NCBI GenBank assembly: GCA_016193465.1
Contig: JACPSE010000144.1
Coordinates: 1 to 38,747, forward strand
Reading direction: 5' to 3'
DNA from: Deltaproteobacteria bacterium
Lineage (GTDB): Bacteria; Desulfobacterota; Binatia; UBA9968
Length of the DNA stretch: 38,747 nucleotides
The notes under the pieces were generated by a model that searched no databases, was not told the DNA's origin, and saw only the letters and a program-made list of their open reading frames with translations. The position numbers and the translations under genes are program-made. Position 1 is the stretch's first letter. Every line of letters begins with the position of its first letter. Positions 1-10,345 of the stretch are shown piece after piece.

Positions 1-1670
1 ATGTAGGAGTGGGTGGAGGCGACGAAGAGGTATTCGACGAAATCCTCCTCTCGCGTCGTCGTCCCGATTTTCCCCTTCCCCCCTCGGCGCTGCGCCCGGT
101 AAAGGGTCGCCGGGTTACGCTTGATGTAGCCTTCGTGGGAGATGGTGACAACCATGTCCTCTTCGACAATGAGATCTTCGATGGAGATTTCCTCGGTATG
201 AGCCAGGATCTGAGTCCGTCTGGGGTCGCCGTAGCGTTCTTTAATATCTTGCAGCTCTTCAATAATAATCCGATAGATTTCCTTCTCATCGGCAAGGATC
301 GCTTTCAGTTTGGCGATCAGCTCAACGGTTTCCTTGTGCTCCTGCAGAATTTTTTCCCGCTCCAGACCGGTCAGCCTCTGCAGCCGCATATCCAGGATCG
401 CCTGGGCTTGAACCTCGGTCAGGCCGAAACTCTGAATCAATCCCTCTTTCGCCACCTTGGGGTCCTGGGAGCGGCGGATCAGGGCGATCACAGCATCCAA
501 ATGGTCGAGGGCGATCTTCAGACCTTCCAGGATGTGGAGCCTCTCCTCGGCCTTGCGCAGATCATAGGCAGTGCGGCGCGTGACCACCTCTTTACGATGG
601 TCGAGGAACGCCTTTAGGGCGTCCCTCAGGCTCAACAGTTTGGGTTTGCCCTCGACGATGGCGAGCATATTGACGCCGAAAGACTCCTGCAGGGCCGTAT
701 GCTTATAAAGCTGGTTGATCACCACCTCCGCTACGGTGTCGCGCTTGAGCTCGATGACGATGCGCATTCCCTCGCGGTCCGATTCGTCGCGCAGATCGCT
801 AATCCCCTCGATTTTCTTCTCCTGGACCAGCCCGGCGATCTGCTCGATCAAGCGGACCTTGTTAATCATATAGGGAATCTCGCTTATAATGATCTGCTCT
901 TTTCCGGTCCGCTTGACCGTTTCCGTAAAGGCCTTCCCCCGCATCTGGATAATCCCCCGACCCTCCGCATAGGCCTGCGCTATGGCCTCCTTGCCATGGA
1001 TAAAGCCGGCCGTGGGGAAGTCCGGCCCCGGAATATATTTCATCAGCTCTTTGACGGAGATATCCGGTTTCTCCACCATCGCCACGAGACCGTCCACGAC
1101 TTCTCCCAGGTTGTGGGGGGGAATATTGGTGGCCATGCCGACGGCGATGCCTGAAGAGCCGTTGACCAACAGGTTAGGGACGCGCGAGGGGAGAACGGTC
1201 GGCTCCTTAAGCGAGTCATCATAATTGGGGATGAAGTCAACGGTTTCTTTATCAAGATCAGCCAGGATCTCGCCGGCCAACTGGTCCATGCGGATCTCGG
1301 TGTATCGCATGGCTGCGGGAGGATCGCCGTCTATCGAGCCGAAATTTCCCTGACCGTCCACCAAGGGGTAGCGCATGGAGAAATCCTGAGCCATGCGAAC
1401 GATGGTGTCGTAAACCGCCACGTCGCCGTGGGGATGGTATTTTCCGATGACATCGCCGACCACGCGCGCGGACTTCTTGTAAGGGCTGTTCCAGACATTT
1501 CCCATGTCGTACATGGCGTAAAGGACCCGGCGGTGCACCGGCTTCAGCCCGTCGCGCACATCCGGGAGGGCCCGTCCAATGATGACACTCATCGCGTAGT
1601 CCATATAGGACTGGCGCATCTCGTCTTCAATGTAGACCGGGACCTTTTGTTGTTTTAGCGTAGCTTCCAT
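1..1670 (-). CDS. gyrA: DNA gyrase subunit A, N-terminal part (runs off the left edge)
   Basis: Type II topoisomerase subunit that cuts and rejoins DNA to introduce negative supercoils, as an A2B2 complex with GyrB. About 556 codons are open from an ATG at 1670 to the window edge with no stop. The start reads [20 protein letters not shown]. The breakage-reunion core follows: KYHPHGD near residue 77-83, the quinolone region, and [10 protein letters not shown] containing the catalytic tyrosine (Tyr123). The C-terminal beta-propeller domain lies outside the window. The position equivalent to E. coli Ser83 is Val84, while the acidic partner Asp88 is kept. It lies 91 bp downstream of gyrB on the same strand, so co-transcription is likely. 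GyrA rather than ParC is favoured by pairing with gyrB and by the sequence of this core; the GyrA box that would prove it is not in view. Confidence 0.97.
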   Translation of the reverse strand, partial: MEATLKQQKVPVYIEDEMRQSYMDYAMSVIIGRALPDVRDGLKPVHRRVLYAMYDMGNVWNSPYKKSARVVGDVIGKYHPHGDVAVYDTIVRMAQDFSMRYPLVDGQGNFGSIDGDPPAAMRYTEIRMDQLAGEILADLDKETVDFIPNYDDSLKEPTVLPSRVPNLLVNGSSGIAVGMATNIPPHNLGEVVDGLVAMVEKPDISVKELMKYIPGPDFPTAGFIHGKEAIAQAYAEGRGIIQMRGKAFTETVKRTGKEQIIISEIPYMINKVRLIEQIAGLVQEKKIEGISDLRDESDREGMRIVIELKRDTVAEVVINQLYKHTALQESFGVNMLAIVEGKPKLLSLRDALKAFLDHRKEVVTRRTAYDLRKAEERLHILEGLKIALDHLDAVIALIRRSQDPKVAKEGLIQSFGLTEVQAQAILDMRLQRLTGLEREKILQEHKETVELIAKLKAILADEKEIYRIIIEELQDIKERYGDPRRTQILAHTEEISIEDLIVEEDMVVTISHEGYIKRNPATLYRAQRRGGKGKIGTTTREEDFVEYLFVASTHSY

Positions 1671-1761
1671 TTTAGTCGTTCAAGTTGTTCAAGTAGTTCA
1701 AATCGTTCAAAACGTTTTAAACGGCTTGAACGGCTTAAACGTTTTGAACTTTTTTTGGCGG
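1671..1761. repeat. gyrB-gyrA spacer: 9-bp tandem repeat plus hairpin
   Basis: The spacer holds four copies of a gttcaa(g/a) heptamer with exact 9-bp period (starts 1678, 1687, 1696, 1705). The last copy forms the left arm of a perfect 13-bp inverted repeat, gttcaaaacgttt at 1705-1717 and its complement at 1737-1749, with a 19-nt loop. Seven T follow at 1750-1756 on the plus strand, so the terminator-like polarity is opposite to gyrB-gyrA transcription. In the gyr mRNA the hairpin lies just after the gyrB stop and could tune gyrA expression; that is inference. Confidence 0.8.
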
Positions 1762-4299
<2,538 letters not shown>

Positions 4300-4421
4300 T
4301 CAAACTTGGAAAAAGGTAATTTTAGGATTGGTCAGGGGGGGATGGACGGAAGGTTTTCCGGCCTTTGACAAAGAGCCCGCCGTATGTTGACAGGGAAAGC
4401 GTCCTGAGGGAGAAAGGGACG

Positions 4422-5135
4422 ATGCGTTCTTTTGGGATAGCGCTTAGGTTTTTGACGGTCTTTCCCTGGCCTAGAAATCCGCCGGTTGCATCGCAGATTG
4501 ATCAGTCTACGCCCTTTTTCCCCGTTGTGGGACTCTGCCTAGGCCTGCTCTTAGTTCTTTTGAACCGAATTTTGGAGCCCTATGTGGAATCCGAGATCTT
4601 GGGAGTTGTGCTTGTAGCTCTCTTGATCTTAGCGACCCGGGCACGACACCTGGAAGGAGTCGGGAGGACCTTTGATGGGATACGCCTTGGAAACCAGGGG
4701 AGCAGCATGGCAGAAGGCCGCATGGGGATTTTTGGCCTCCTCGCAGTGCTGGTGGTCGTCATGCTCAAGTTCCGTGCCGTTGAGGTGATGGGGGAAATGC
4801 GCAACCAGGGACTTCTCCTCGCACCGGTACTCAGCCGCTGGTCTATGGTCATCTTGGCTTATGATTCCGGGCCCAACCTGTTAAGAATAAATCAAACGAT
4901 GGAGATAGAGGTTCAGGGGAAGCATCTTTTTTGGGCTAGTGCGCTCACGCTTGTTTTGTCGGTTCTTCTTTCCGGTCGCCTGGGACTGTGGATCGTCCTT
5001 TGGGTCTCTCTTCTCGCCCTTATAGCTGGGTGGTATTTTCAGAGGCGCCTGGACGGCGTGACCGGATATAACCTTGGGGCAATGGCGGAGATAAGTGAAG
5101 CTTTCGCCATGGTACTCTTCGCGTCGCTTTATTAA
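4422..5135 (+). CDS. cobS: CobS-like adenosylcobinamide-GDP ribazoletransferase (divergent)
   Basis: CobS is an integral inner-membrane enzyme that joins adenosylcobinamide-GDP to alpha-ribazole in the last steps of cobalamin assembly. This 237-residue hydrophobic protein has the family start (ALRFLTVFPWP), a PVVGLCLGLLL segment and the central motif region, and its length is close to the usual ~250. The ATG at 4422 follows a purine-rich gagggagaaaggga stretch; an upstream TTG at 4365 would add an unlikely 19-residue leader. The normally strict motif HxDGLADTADGL reads HLEGVGRTFDGI here, and MKDSRxGxxG reads MAEGRMGIFG. Some acidic residues usually thought to hold Mg2+ are therefore replaced. 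The context (two B12 riboswitches, tonB, btuB downstream) supports a cobalamin role. It may be a divergent or altered CobS. Confidence 0.8.
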   Translation: MRSFGIALRFLTVFPWPRNPPVASQIDQSTPFFPVVGLCLGLLLVLLNRILEPYVESEILGVVLVALLILATRARHLEGVGRTFDGIRLGNQGSSMAEGRMGIFGLLAVLVVVMLKFRAVEVMGEMRNQGLLLAPVLSRWSMVILAYDSGPNLLRINQTMEIEVQGKHLFWASALTLVLSVLLSGRLGLWIVLWVSLLALIAGWYFQRRLDGVTGYNLGAMAEISEAFAMVLFASLY

Positions 5136-5160
5136 CCCGATAGACTGGCGTATGGTTTTT

Positions 5161-5192
5161 GTCGCGCGGCGGCCTGGAAAAAGCCGCGCGGC
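5161..5192 (+). terminator. GC-rich hairpin after cobS
   Basis: gtcgcgcggc at 5161-5170 pairs over 10 bp (one G-U) with gccgcgcggc at 5183-5192, with a 12-nt loop. It lies 25 bp after the cobS stop and before the riboswitch promoter. No U-tract follows, so it is terminator-like rather than a classical intrinsic terminator. Confidence 0.5.
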
Positions 5193-5215
5193 CCTATCCA
5201 GCCTGAGAAAAAATC

Positions 5216-5242
5216 TTGACAAACCCCTTCCACGGGTGTAAT
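5216..5242 (+). promoter_or_regulatory. Candidate sigma70 promoter for riboswitch 1-tonB
   Basis: A perfect -35 TTGACA at 5216-5221 and a -10 TGTAAT (5 of 6) at 5237-5242 are separated by 15 nt, slightly short of the optimal 17. It lies directly upstream of the first conserved bases of the cobalamin riboswitch and downstream of the cobS hairpin, where a promoter for the tonB transcript is expected. Confidence 0.5.
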
Positions 5243-5464
5243 GGTTTGCCTCGTTACATTGCTCTGAGGCTTCATAGGGAAGTCCGGTGTAATTCCGGCG
5301 CGGTCCCGCCACTGTGATGGCCACGAAAGCCGCGAGCTAAGCCACTGTCGGTAATCGTTTTTCGTGTTCGTGAGTCATTTGACGAGCACGAGTACCGAGC
5401 ACGAGCGACGAACCGGTGGGAAGGCGCGGCGAGTAGGTTAAAGCCTAAGCCAGGAGACCTGCCT
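5243..5464 (+). ncRNA. Cobalamin riboswitch 1 (upstream of tonB)
   Basis: An adenosylcobalamin-sensing leader RNA. The conserved core is visible in order: agggaagtccggtgtaattc around 5277-5295, cggtcccgccactgtgatgg at 5301-5320, agccactgtcgg around 5340-5351, ggtgggaaggcg at 5415-5426, and the B12 box aagcctaagccaggagacct at 5441-5460. The variable stem between the gccactg and gggaaggcg segments is enlarged (about 5352-5412) by palindromic cgtgttcgtg/cgagcacgag sequence. It lies about 90 nt before the tonB ATG, so B12 should repress tonB. Confidence 0.95.
5358..5412 (+). repeat. Palindromic repeat inside the riboswitch variable stem
   Basis: The segment holds tcgtgttcg near 5362-5370, which can pair over 9 bp (one G-U) with cgagcacga, and a second cgagcacgag copy. 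The same words, cgtgttcgt and cgagcacgag, recur in the glmU-glmS spacer (34499-34613), and a decayed form is at the tonB 3' end. It appears to be a small dispersed repeat accommodated in a stem of the aptamer that tolerates length change. Confidence 0.65.
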
Positions 5465-5481
5465 AGAGCACCTTAGCCGGC

Positions 5482-5516
5482 CTCTCCGACGGAGAGAGAA
5501 AGGTTCGCTCTTTTTT
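5482..5516 (+). terminator. Possible expression platform of riboswitch 1
   Basis: ctctcc/ggagag (5482-5487 and 5491-5496) forms a 6-bp hairpin shortly after the B12 box. A T-tract of six lies at 5511-5516, about 15 nt after the stem. The gap between stem and T-tract is long, so a transcription terminator is only a possibility; the hairpin could instead act on translation. Confidence 0.3.
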
Positions 5517-5556
5517 CCCCTTTCTGCTTTTGTAGAGGCCTGAGTGGGTCGCTGTT

Positions 5557-6330
5557 ATGAGGCTAGCCTCGTGGTTGCTGATCTCTGTTGCCGTTCATAC
5601 GGTCATCCTCTCTTTGCCTGTCTCCTTCTTGGAGAGACGAGGGGAACAAATAGTAGTTCCGGTGACTCTCGTCAGTGGAGGCGGAGAAGGTAGGGTCGGC
5701 ACAGGGGGAGAAGGTGGTATGGATGGAGGCAGGCGAGAAGCAACGCCTCCCGTGCGCCAGCATCGCGCTGGAGCACAGAGAACGGAGGAGCAGAATCCTT
5801 CCGATGGCAGCGATCGGGAAGAGACAGCAGGCCCAACGAATCGACGTATAGTCATTAATGGAGAGTTCTCCGGGCAAGGGTTGACAGTGGCTGACTTCAA
5901 AGGCGAGGAGGGTGGGCAAAGCGTTTCTTTTGGGGCAACGGGAGAAGGAGGTAATGGAGCAGGATTTGTTGGGAACGGCAATGCTCAGGGAGGAGCAGGC
6001 TTTGGCGGATCGCGTGGGGAGGGTGGTCTGCCCGGGTCAGGTTTCGCACGAGTCACCTACGCCTACAATCCCAGGCCGAGCTATCCGGAAACGGCGCGCC
6101 GGGAAGGATGGGAGGGAACGGTTATCCTGCGGGTTTTGGTGGATCGCGAAGGAAGCTCAAGATTGATTGAAATCAGCCGGAGCTCGGGGTTCGACACTCT
6201 CGATCGGGCTGCCGTGGAGACAGTTAAGTCCTGGCGTTTTCATCCCGCGCACTACGGACAGAGGCGGGTGGAGAGCTGGGTTAAGATTCCCATTGTGTTT
6301 AGTCTCTCGGACCGTGATCGTGGTTCGTGA
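5557..6330 (+). CDS. tonB: TonB family energy transducer
   Basis: Couples the inner-membrane proton motive force (through ExbB/ExbD, not present here) to outer-membrane TonB-dependent receptors. It has 257 residues: a short cytoplasmic start, one N-terminal membrane anchor (about residues 4-22), a Gly-rich rather than Pro-rich periplasmic spacer (about 45-165), and a C-terminal TonB domain with RPSYPETARREGWEGTVILR and AAVETVKSWRFHPA. It starts at an ATG after cobalamin riboswitch 1 and is followed by riboswitch 2 and btuB, so it is probably a dedicated TonB for B12 uptake. The last codons (SDRDRGS, stop) are made of cgtgatcgtggttcgtga-type sequence resembling the dispersed spacer repeat, so the C-terminal tail may be repeat-derived. 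Confidence 0.9.
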   Translation: MRLASWLLISVAVHTVILSLPVSFLERRGEQIVVPVTLVSGGGEGRVGTGGEGGMDGGRREATPPVRQHRAGAQRTEEQNPSDGSDREETAGPTNRRIVINGEFSGQGLTVADFKGEEGGQSVSFGATGEGGNGAGFVGNGNAQGGAGFGGSRGEGGLPGSGFARVTYAYNPRPSYPETARREGWEGTVILRVLVDREGSSRLIEISRSSGFDTLDRAAVETVKSWRFHPAHYGQRRVESWVKIPIVFSLSDRDRGS

Positions 6331-6399
6331 CCGCGTTTGTGACGAGCGCGAGTGCCAAATCGCGAGCATCATTCGTTTACGGCAAGGAGGGCGACGAAA

Positions 6400-6563
6400 A
6401 GGTTTTATCAACCGCAGATGGATTCAAGGGAAAGGGGTGAAATTCCCCTGCTGCCCCGCAACTGTGATGGCCACGAAAGCCGCAATGTAAGCCACTGCCC
6501 TGAGCTAAGTCGAAGGGTGGGAAGGCGCGGCAAGTAGGTTGAGGCCTAAGCCAGGAGACCTAT
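6400..6563 (+). ncRNA. Cobalamin riboswitch 2 (upstream of btuB)
   Basis: A second full adenosylcobalamin aptamer. Core elements: aagggaaaggggtgaaattc from about 6426, ctgccccgcaactgtgatgg at 6451-6470, aagccactgccc from 6489, gggtgggaaggcg to 6525, and the B12 box gcctaagccaggagacct. Its variable stem contains ccctgagctaagtcgaaggg (6498-6517), a near copy of a short palindromic repeat common in many bacterial genomes. The btuB ATG follows 45 nt later. Having one riboswitch for tonB and one for btuB means each gene is controlled independently by B12. Confidence 0.95.
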
Positions 6564-6607
6564 CCATTCTGCCTCAACAATCCCCTTTCGCGGGAAAAGG
6601 AGGCTTT

Positions 6608-8473
6608 ATGAAGTTTTTCTTTCTGCTTTTCTTTTTGGTGTTTTCCCCTATTTTTTCTCTGGCCGGGGAGCCGCAACAGGAAGAGACCCTGACGCCCGTA
6701 GTGGTGACGGCGACCCGGATTGAGACGCCCCAGCAGGAAGTGACCACCTCGGTCACGGTAATCACCTCCGAGGATATTCGTGCGCAACAGGCAGAGATGG
6801 TCTTGGAGGTCCTGCGCAACGTGACCGGCGTGGATGTTGTCCAATCCGGGTCGCGGGGAAATACCACGTCCATTTTTATTCGCGGCTCTAATTCCAACCA
6901 GGTCCTGGTATTGGTGGACGGGATGGAGGTGAATAGCGTCACAGCGGGAAATTTTGATTTTGCCCATCTGCTTACTGACAACGTAGAGAGGATTGAAGTC
7001 CTGAGAGGAGCCGGCGGCACTCTTTACGGCTCCAAGGCGGTTGGAGGTGTCATCAACATCATCACGAAGAAGGGACAAGGCAAGCCCCAAGTAACCCTCT
7101 CGGCTGATGGCGGCAACGGAAGAAACCACCGCGAGGTGCTGGGCCTATCGGGAAGCTACGGGGCGTTGGGCTACTCTTTAACCCCGAGCTATCTTCGAAC
7201 CGGCGGCTTTAGAGCGACCAACGATAATTACCGCAGCGGGGCGCTGTCCGCCCGTTTGGACTATGACGTTATCAAAGATGGATCGCTGAAAGCGATCCTG
7301 ACTATGACCGACACGAGCCTCGGGTTGGTCAACGACGACGTCTCATGCGAGGCGTTGGATCGCGATGCTCATCAAAAAGACCAGCATTGGACAGGCCAGA
7401 TGGAATGGAAACAGAAGCTCCTCCCGCAATGGGACTACCGCCTGTCCATGGGAGTGAACCAGTCGCACGAGCTTTTCAGGGATGCCGATACCTCTTGTTT
7501 TTCTCCGCGGCGCACGTTGATCAGGCCGCGCATTCTATCCCCCCAATTCCAGACGAATTATCGTTTTGGATCAGGGCATCACCTGACATTCGGAGTGGAC
7601 CTCGACCGGAGGTATGCCAAGTACAGGAACACCGACTCCTCCGGGGATATGACGGCGTTCAACAAATCCCAGAGCAATCAGGCGCTCTATCTTCAGGACC
7701 AATTCAAGCTTCTGAGGGAGCGGCTGATTCTGGTCGGCGGCATTCGGTATGACCACAATGGCGACTTTGGCTCTGAATGGAGCCCTGCGTTGTCAGCGGC
7801 CTATCTCGTCCGAGAGACCGGGACAAAGCTCAAGGCAAGTTACGCCGAGGGTTTTAGAGCGCCTGCCTTCAATGACCTATTCTTCCCTGGCTTTAGTAAC
7901 CCTAATCTCAGCCCCGAGGTGAGCTGGGAGTTTAACGCGGGGATAGAGCAACGCCTGTGGCAGAACAGGTTGAAACTGGAAACGATTTACTTCCATCGCG
8001 AGGTCAAGGACCTTATCGTCTTTCGCGGCTCCAAGCCGGAAAACGTGGGGCAGGTGATCTTCGACGGCGCCGAGATGATTCTAGAAGCCCTGCTGGGTTA
8101 TGGCTTCTCATTCAAGGGCAATTACACCTATGTGAACTTTAGCGACCGTCTCACGCGCCGTCCCAAACATAAGGCCAACCTGATCCTGGGTTACCAAAAC
8201 GGCCCCTTGAACATCCATTTCAACTCCCATGTCACGGGCCGCCATCTTGATGTTGACGCGGTGAATTTTAACACCATCGACAAAGGCGGGCTTAGCCGCT
8301 TCGACCTTTCCTCCTCTTATGCTCTCCCTTGGCAACCCCCGGGCACCAGACAGGTTAGCCTCTACGCCAAGATAGAAAATCTCTTTAACAAGAAATACGA
8401 GGAGGCGGACGGTTTTCGCGCCCGCCCGCTCAATTTTCTGATCGGCGTCCGGGGGACTTTTGGAAAAGATTAG
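6608..8473 (+). CDS. btuB: TonB-dependent vitamin B12 outer-membrane receptor
   Basis: Outer-membrane beta-barrel importer of cobalamins, powered by TonB. It has 621 residues from the ATG at 6608, preceded by an aaaggagg Shine-Dalgarno. A signal peptide (MKFFFLLFFLVFSPIFSLAG) is followed by the TonB box region (TPVVVTATR) and the plug domain, with VTVITSEDIRAQQ, SIFIRGSNSNQVLVLVDG and RIEVLRGAGGTLYGSKAVGGVINI. The 22-strand barrel region ends KYEEADGFRARPLNFLIGVRGTFGKD. It lies directly behind a cobalamin riboswitch, which fixes the likely substrate as B12. The next gene starts about 60 bp downstream and probably shares the transcript. Confidence 0.95.
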   Translation: MKFFFLLFFLVFSPIFSLAGEPQQEETLTPVVVTATRIETPQQEVTTSVTVITSEDIRAQQAEMVLEVLRNVTGVDVVQSGSRGNTTSIFIRGSNSNQVLVLVDGMEVNSVTAGNFDFAHLLTDNVERIEVLRGAGGTLYGSKAVGGVINIITKKGQGKPQVTLSADGGNGRNHREVLGLSGSYGALGYSLTPSYLRTGGFRATNDNYRSGALSARLDYDVIKDGSLKAILTMTDTSLGLVNDDVSCEALDRDAHQKDQHWTGQMEWKQKLLPQWDYRLSMGVNQSHELFRDADTSCFSPRRTLIRPRILSPQFQTNYRFGSGHHLTFGVDLDRRYAKYRNTDSSGDMTAFNKSQSNQALYLQDQFKLLRERLILVGGIRYDHNGDFGSEWSPALSAAYLVRETGTKLKASYAEGFRAPAFNDLFFPGFSNPNLSPEVSWEFNAGIEQRLWQNRLKLETIYFHREVKDLIVFRGSKPENVGQVIFDGAEMILEALLGYGFSFKGNYTYVNFSDRLTRRPKHKANLILGYQNGPLNIHFNSHVTGRHLDVDAVNFNTIDKGGLSRFDLSSSYALPWQPPGTRQVSLYAKIENLFNKKYEEADGFRARPLNFLIGVRGTFGKD

Positions 8474-8534
8474 TTGTAACTTTGCTCGAATCTTGTTAAA
8501 GAAGAGCCATCCAAGTGGCAAAAGGAGAAATCTT

Positions 8535-9053
8535 ATGAGATCACGCCTAGGACTTTTAATCGGGATGATTTTCGCGGCCGCTGGCATGCGTTTGCTGCCG
8601 CATCCGCCCAACTTTGAATCGATCGGGGCGCTCGCGCTTTTTGCCGGCGCCCATTTCGACGACAAGCGCTGGGCCTTTGTTCTGCCGCTGGCGGCGATGC
8701 TTTTGAGCGACGCCGTGATTGGATTTCATGGCCAGATGCCGGTCGTCTATGGGACCTTCGCGCTGGTGGTGTGGTTGGGGGTTCACCTACGCGAGCGGCG
8801 AACGGCTCTGAACGTAGCCGGCGCAGGCCTGGCAGCTTCGATCCTCTTTTTTGTAGTAACCAATTTCGGGGTCTGGGCTTTTGACGGGCTTTACCCGAGG
8901 ACCCTTGAGGGGCTGGTTGTCTGCTATATCGCGGCGATTCCGTTCTTTGGTTATACGCTCGCGGGCAACCTCTTTTACGCGGCCTTGCTGTTCGGAGGTT
9001 TTGCCTTAGCCGAGCGAAAGATCCCTGTCTTTTCCCCAGCCGCGCGCTCGTAG
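8535..9053 (+). CDS. DUF6580-like membrane protein, possible B12-regulated transporter component
   Basis: A 172-residue protein with several hydrophobic segments and a conserved start, GMRLLPHPPNFESIGALALF, recalling DUF6580 proteins and, more loosely, the membrane S components of ECF transporters. The ATG at 8535 follows an aaaggag Shine-Dalgarno. It is the third gene of the riboswitch-controlled tonB-btuB block, so a role in cobalamin (or precursor) transport across the inner membrane is a reasonable inference. No BtuCDF genes lie nearby, which leaves room for such a role. The family assignment is from memory of the motif and the function is not proven. Confidence 0.7.
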   Translation: MRSRLGLLIGMIFAAAGMRLLPHPPNFESIGALALFAGAHFDDKRWAFVLPLAAMLLSDAVIGFHGQMPVVYGTFALVVWLGVHLRERRTALNVAGAGLAASILFFVVTNFGVWAFDGLYPRTLEGLVVCYIAAIPFFGYTLAGNLFYAALLFGGFALAERKIPVFSPAARS

Positions 9054-9085
9054 GTCATTTCTCTCCTAATGAGCGGTCAGTTTTC

Positions 9086-9110
9086 AGGGCCGGAGAACTA
9101 CTCCGGCCCT
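9086..9110. terminator. Bidirectional hairpin between convergent genes
   Basis: agggccggag (9086-9095) pairs perfectly over 10 bp with ctccggccct (9101-9110), loop aacta. It lies between the convergent stops of the DUF6580-like gene (9053) and the acyl-CoA dehydrogenase (9136). A good U-tract is missing on both strands, so termination may be weak or factor-assisted. Confidence 0.65.
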
Positions 9111-9135
9111 AACGCGTTGCTAACCGATTTCCGCG

Positions 9136-10287
9136 CTACCGATTCGCCTTCCTGTAACCGAGGGCGTCCTGGGCGATGATGAGCTTTTGAATGTTCGAGG
9201 AGCCCTCGACAATCTGATAAGACTTGGAGTCGCGCAGGTAGCGCTCCACCGGAAACTCCGTTGAGTAACCGTAGGCCCCAAGGATCTTGAGCGCTCCGTC
9301 CGCCGCATAGGCGGCCGCCTCGGCAGCGGTATACTTGGCTATGGAAACTTCCAGATTGTTGGGCTGCCCGCGATCCGCCAGCCATGCGGCGCGATAGACC
9401 AGGAGGCGAGCTGCCTCCTCGTGCACGACCATCTGGGCGATGACGTCCTGGATCATTTGGAATTGGCCGATCTTCTGGCCGAACTGCTCTCTCTGGTTGG
9501 CGTAGCTGACAGCGGCTTCCTTGGCTGCTCGCGCTACCCCCAAGGCCCCAGCGGCGCAGCTCAGTCGGGTCTGGTTTAGCTGCCACATGCAGATCTTGAA
9601 TCCCTCGCCCTCTTTGCCGACCAGGTTTTCCGCTGGAACAGGGAAGTTTTCAAAGCTCAATTCCCCTAGGGGCGAGCAGTGAGTCCCCAGGGCATCCAGG
9701 GATCGGCGGGTTACTCCAGGCTGATTCAAATCCGCGTAGAAAGCGGAAATTCCCCGGTGCTTTTGGGAGCGGTCTGTGCTGGCATAGATCAAGGCGGTGT
9801 CCGCGACAGGCGCGTTCGAGATCCAGATTTTGCTCCCGTTGAGCGCGTAACTGCCACCGCTTCGAACAGCGGTCGTCCTGATCGCGGCTACGTCCGATCC
9901 TGCATCCGGCTCGGTGATCGCGAAGCAACCGACTTTCTCTCCCCGGACCAGCGGCGGAATCAAGCTCTTTTTCTGTTCTTCAGAGCCAAAGCGGAACAGG
10001 GCCAAGGCTGGCCCCACTTGCATATTCATAAAGACCCGCATGGCGCTGTGGACTCGCGCGATCTCTTCGGTAATCAGCGTGAGGGCGAGAAAACCCAAGC
10101 CGTTGCCGCCGTAACTCTCCGGGATGACACAGCCGTAAAATCCCAGTTCCCCCATTTTAAGCACCAAGTCTCTACGGAAAGTATGCTCTCGATCGTCTTT
10201 GGCGGCCGTGGGCTGAATCTCCTTCTCGGCAAACTCCCGGGCTAAATCGCGAACCGCTATTAACTCTTCTGACAAGTCAAAATCCAT
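9136..10287 (-). CDS. Acyl-CoA dehydrogenase
   Basis: FAD flavoenzyme that introduces an alpha-beta double bond into an acyl-CoA and passes electrons to ETF. It has 383 residues, full length for the family: N-terminal helical domain, a beta domain with [12 protein letters not shown] (about 138-149) and the substrate-contact GSKIWISNA, and a C-terminal helical domain with [13 protein letters not shown]. The catalytic base is Glu361 in [11 protein letters not shown]. The ATG follows a gggaggag Shine-Dalgarno. The fold resembles short/medium-chain, butyryl-CoA or glutaryl-CoA dehydrogenases; the substrate cannot be fixed from sequence alone. It is the last gene of a minus-strand run with a second dehydrogenase, an SDR and a Lon-like protease, with a 58-bp gap to the upstream paralogue. 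Confidence 0.93.
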   Translation of the reverse strand: MDFDLSEELIAVRDLAREFAEKEIQPTAAKDDREHTFRRDLVLKMGELGFYGCVIPESYGGNGLGFLALTLITEEIARVHSAMRVFMNMQVGPALALFRFGSEEQKKSLIPPLVRGEKVGCFAITEPDAGSDVAAIRTTAVRSGGSYALNGSKIWISNAPVADTALIYASTDRSQKHRGISAFYADLNQPGVTRRSLDALGTHCSPLGELSFENFPVPAENLVGKEGEGFKICMWQLNQTRLSCAAGALGVARAAKEAAVSYANQREQFGQKIGQFQMIQDVIAQMVVHEEAARLLVYRAAWLADRGQPNNLEVSIAKYTAAEAAAYAADGALKILGAYGYSTEFPVERYLRDSKSYQIVEGSSNIQKLIIAQDALGYRKANR

Positions 10288-10345
10288 AGCTCCTCCCTCA
10301 ATCAGGCAACAGTTTCTAACTCACGCCCATTGCCTATTCCCTCGT

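Noticed and set aside
9-1154. Plus-strand open frames (9-617 and 699-1154) in the first kilobase
   Set aside because: They lie antisense to an intact gyrA reading that continues past the left edge and has strong family motifs.
1678-1749. CRISPR-like short repeats
   Set aside because: The unit is a 7-bp word at 9-bp period with 2-bp gaps, not a 25-40 bp repeat with spacers, and no cas genes are present.
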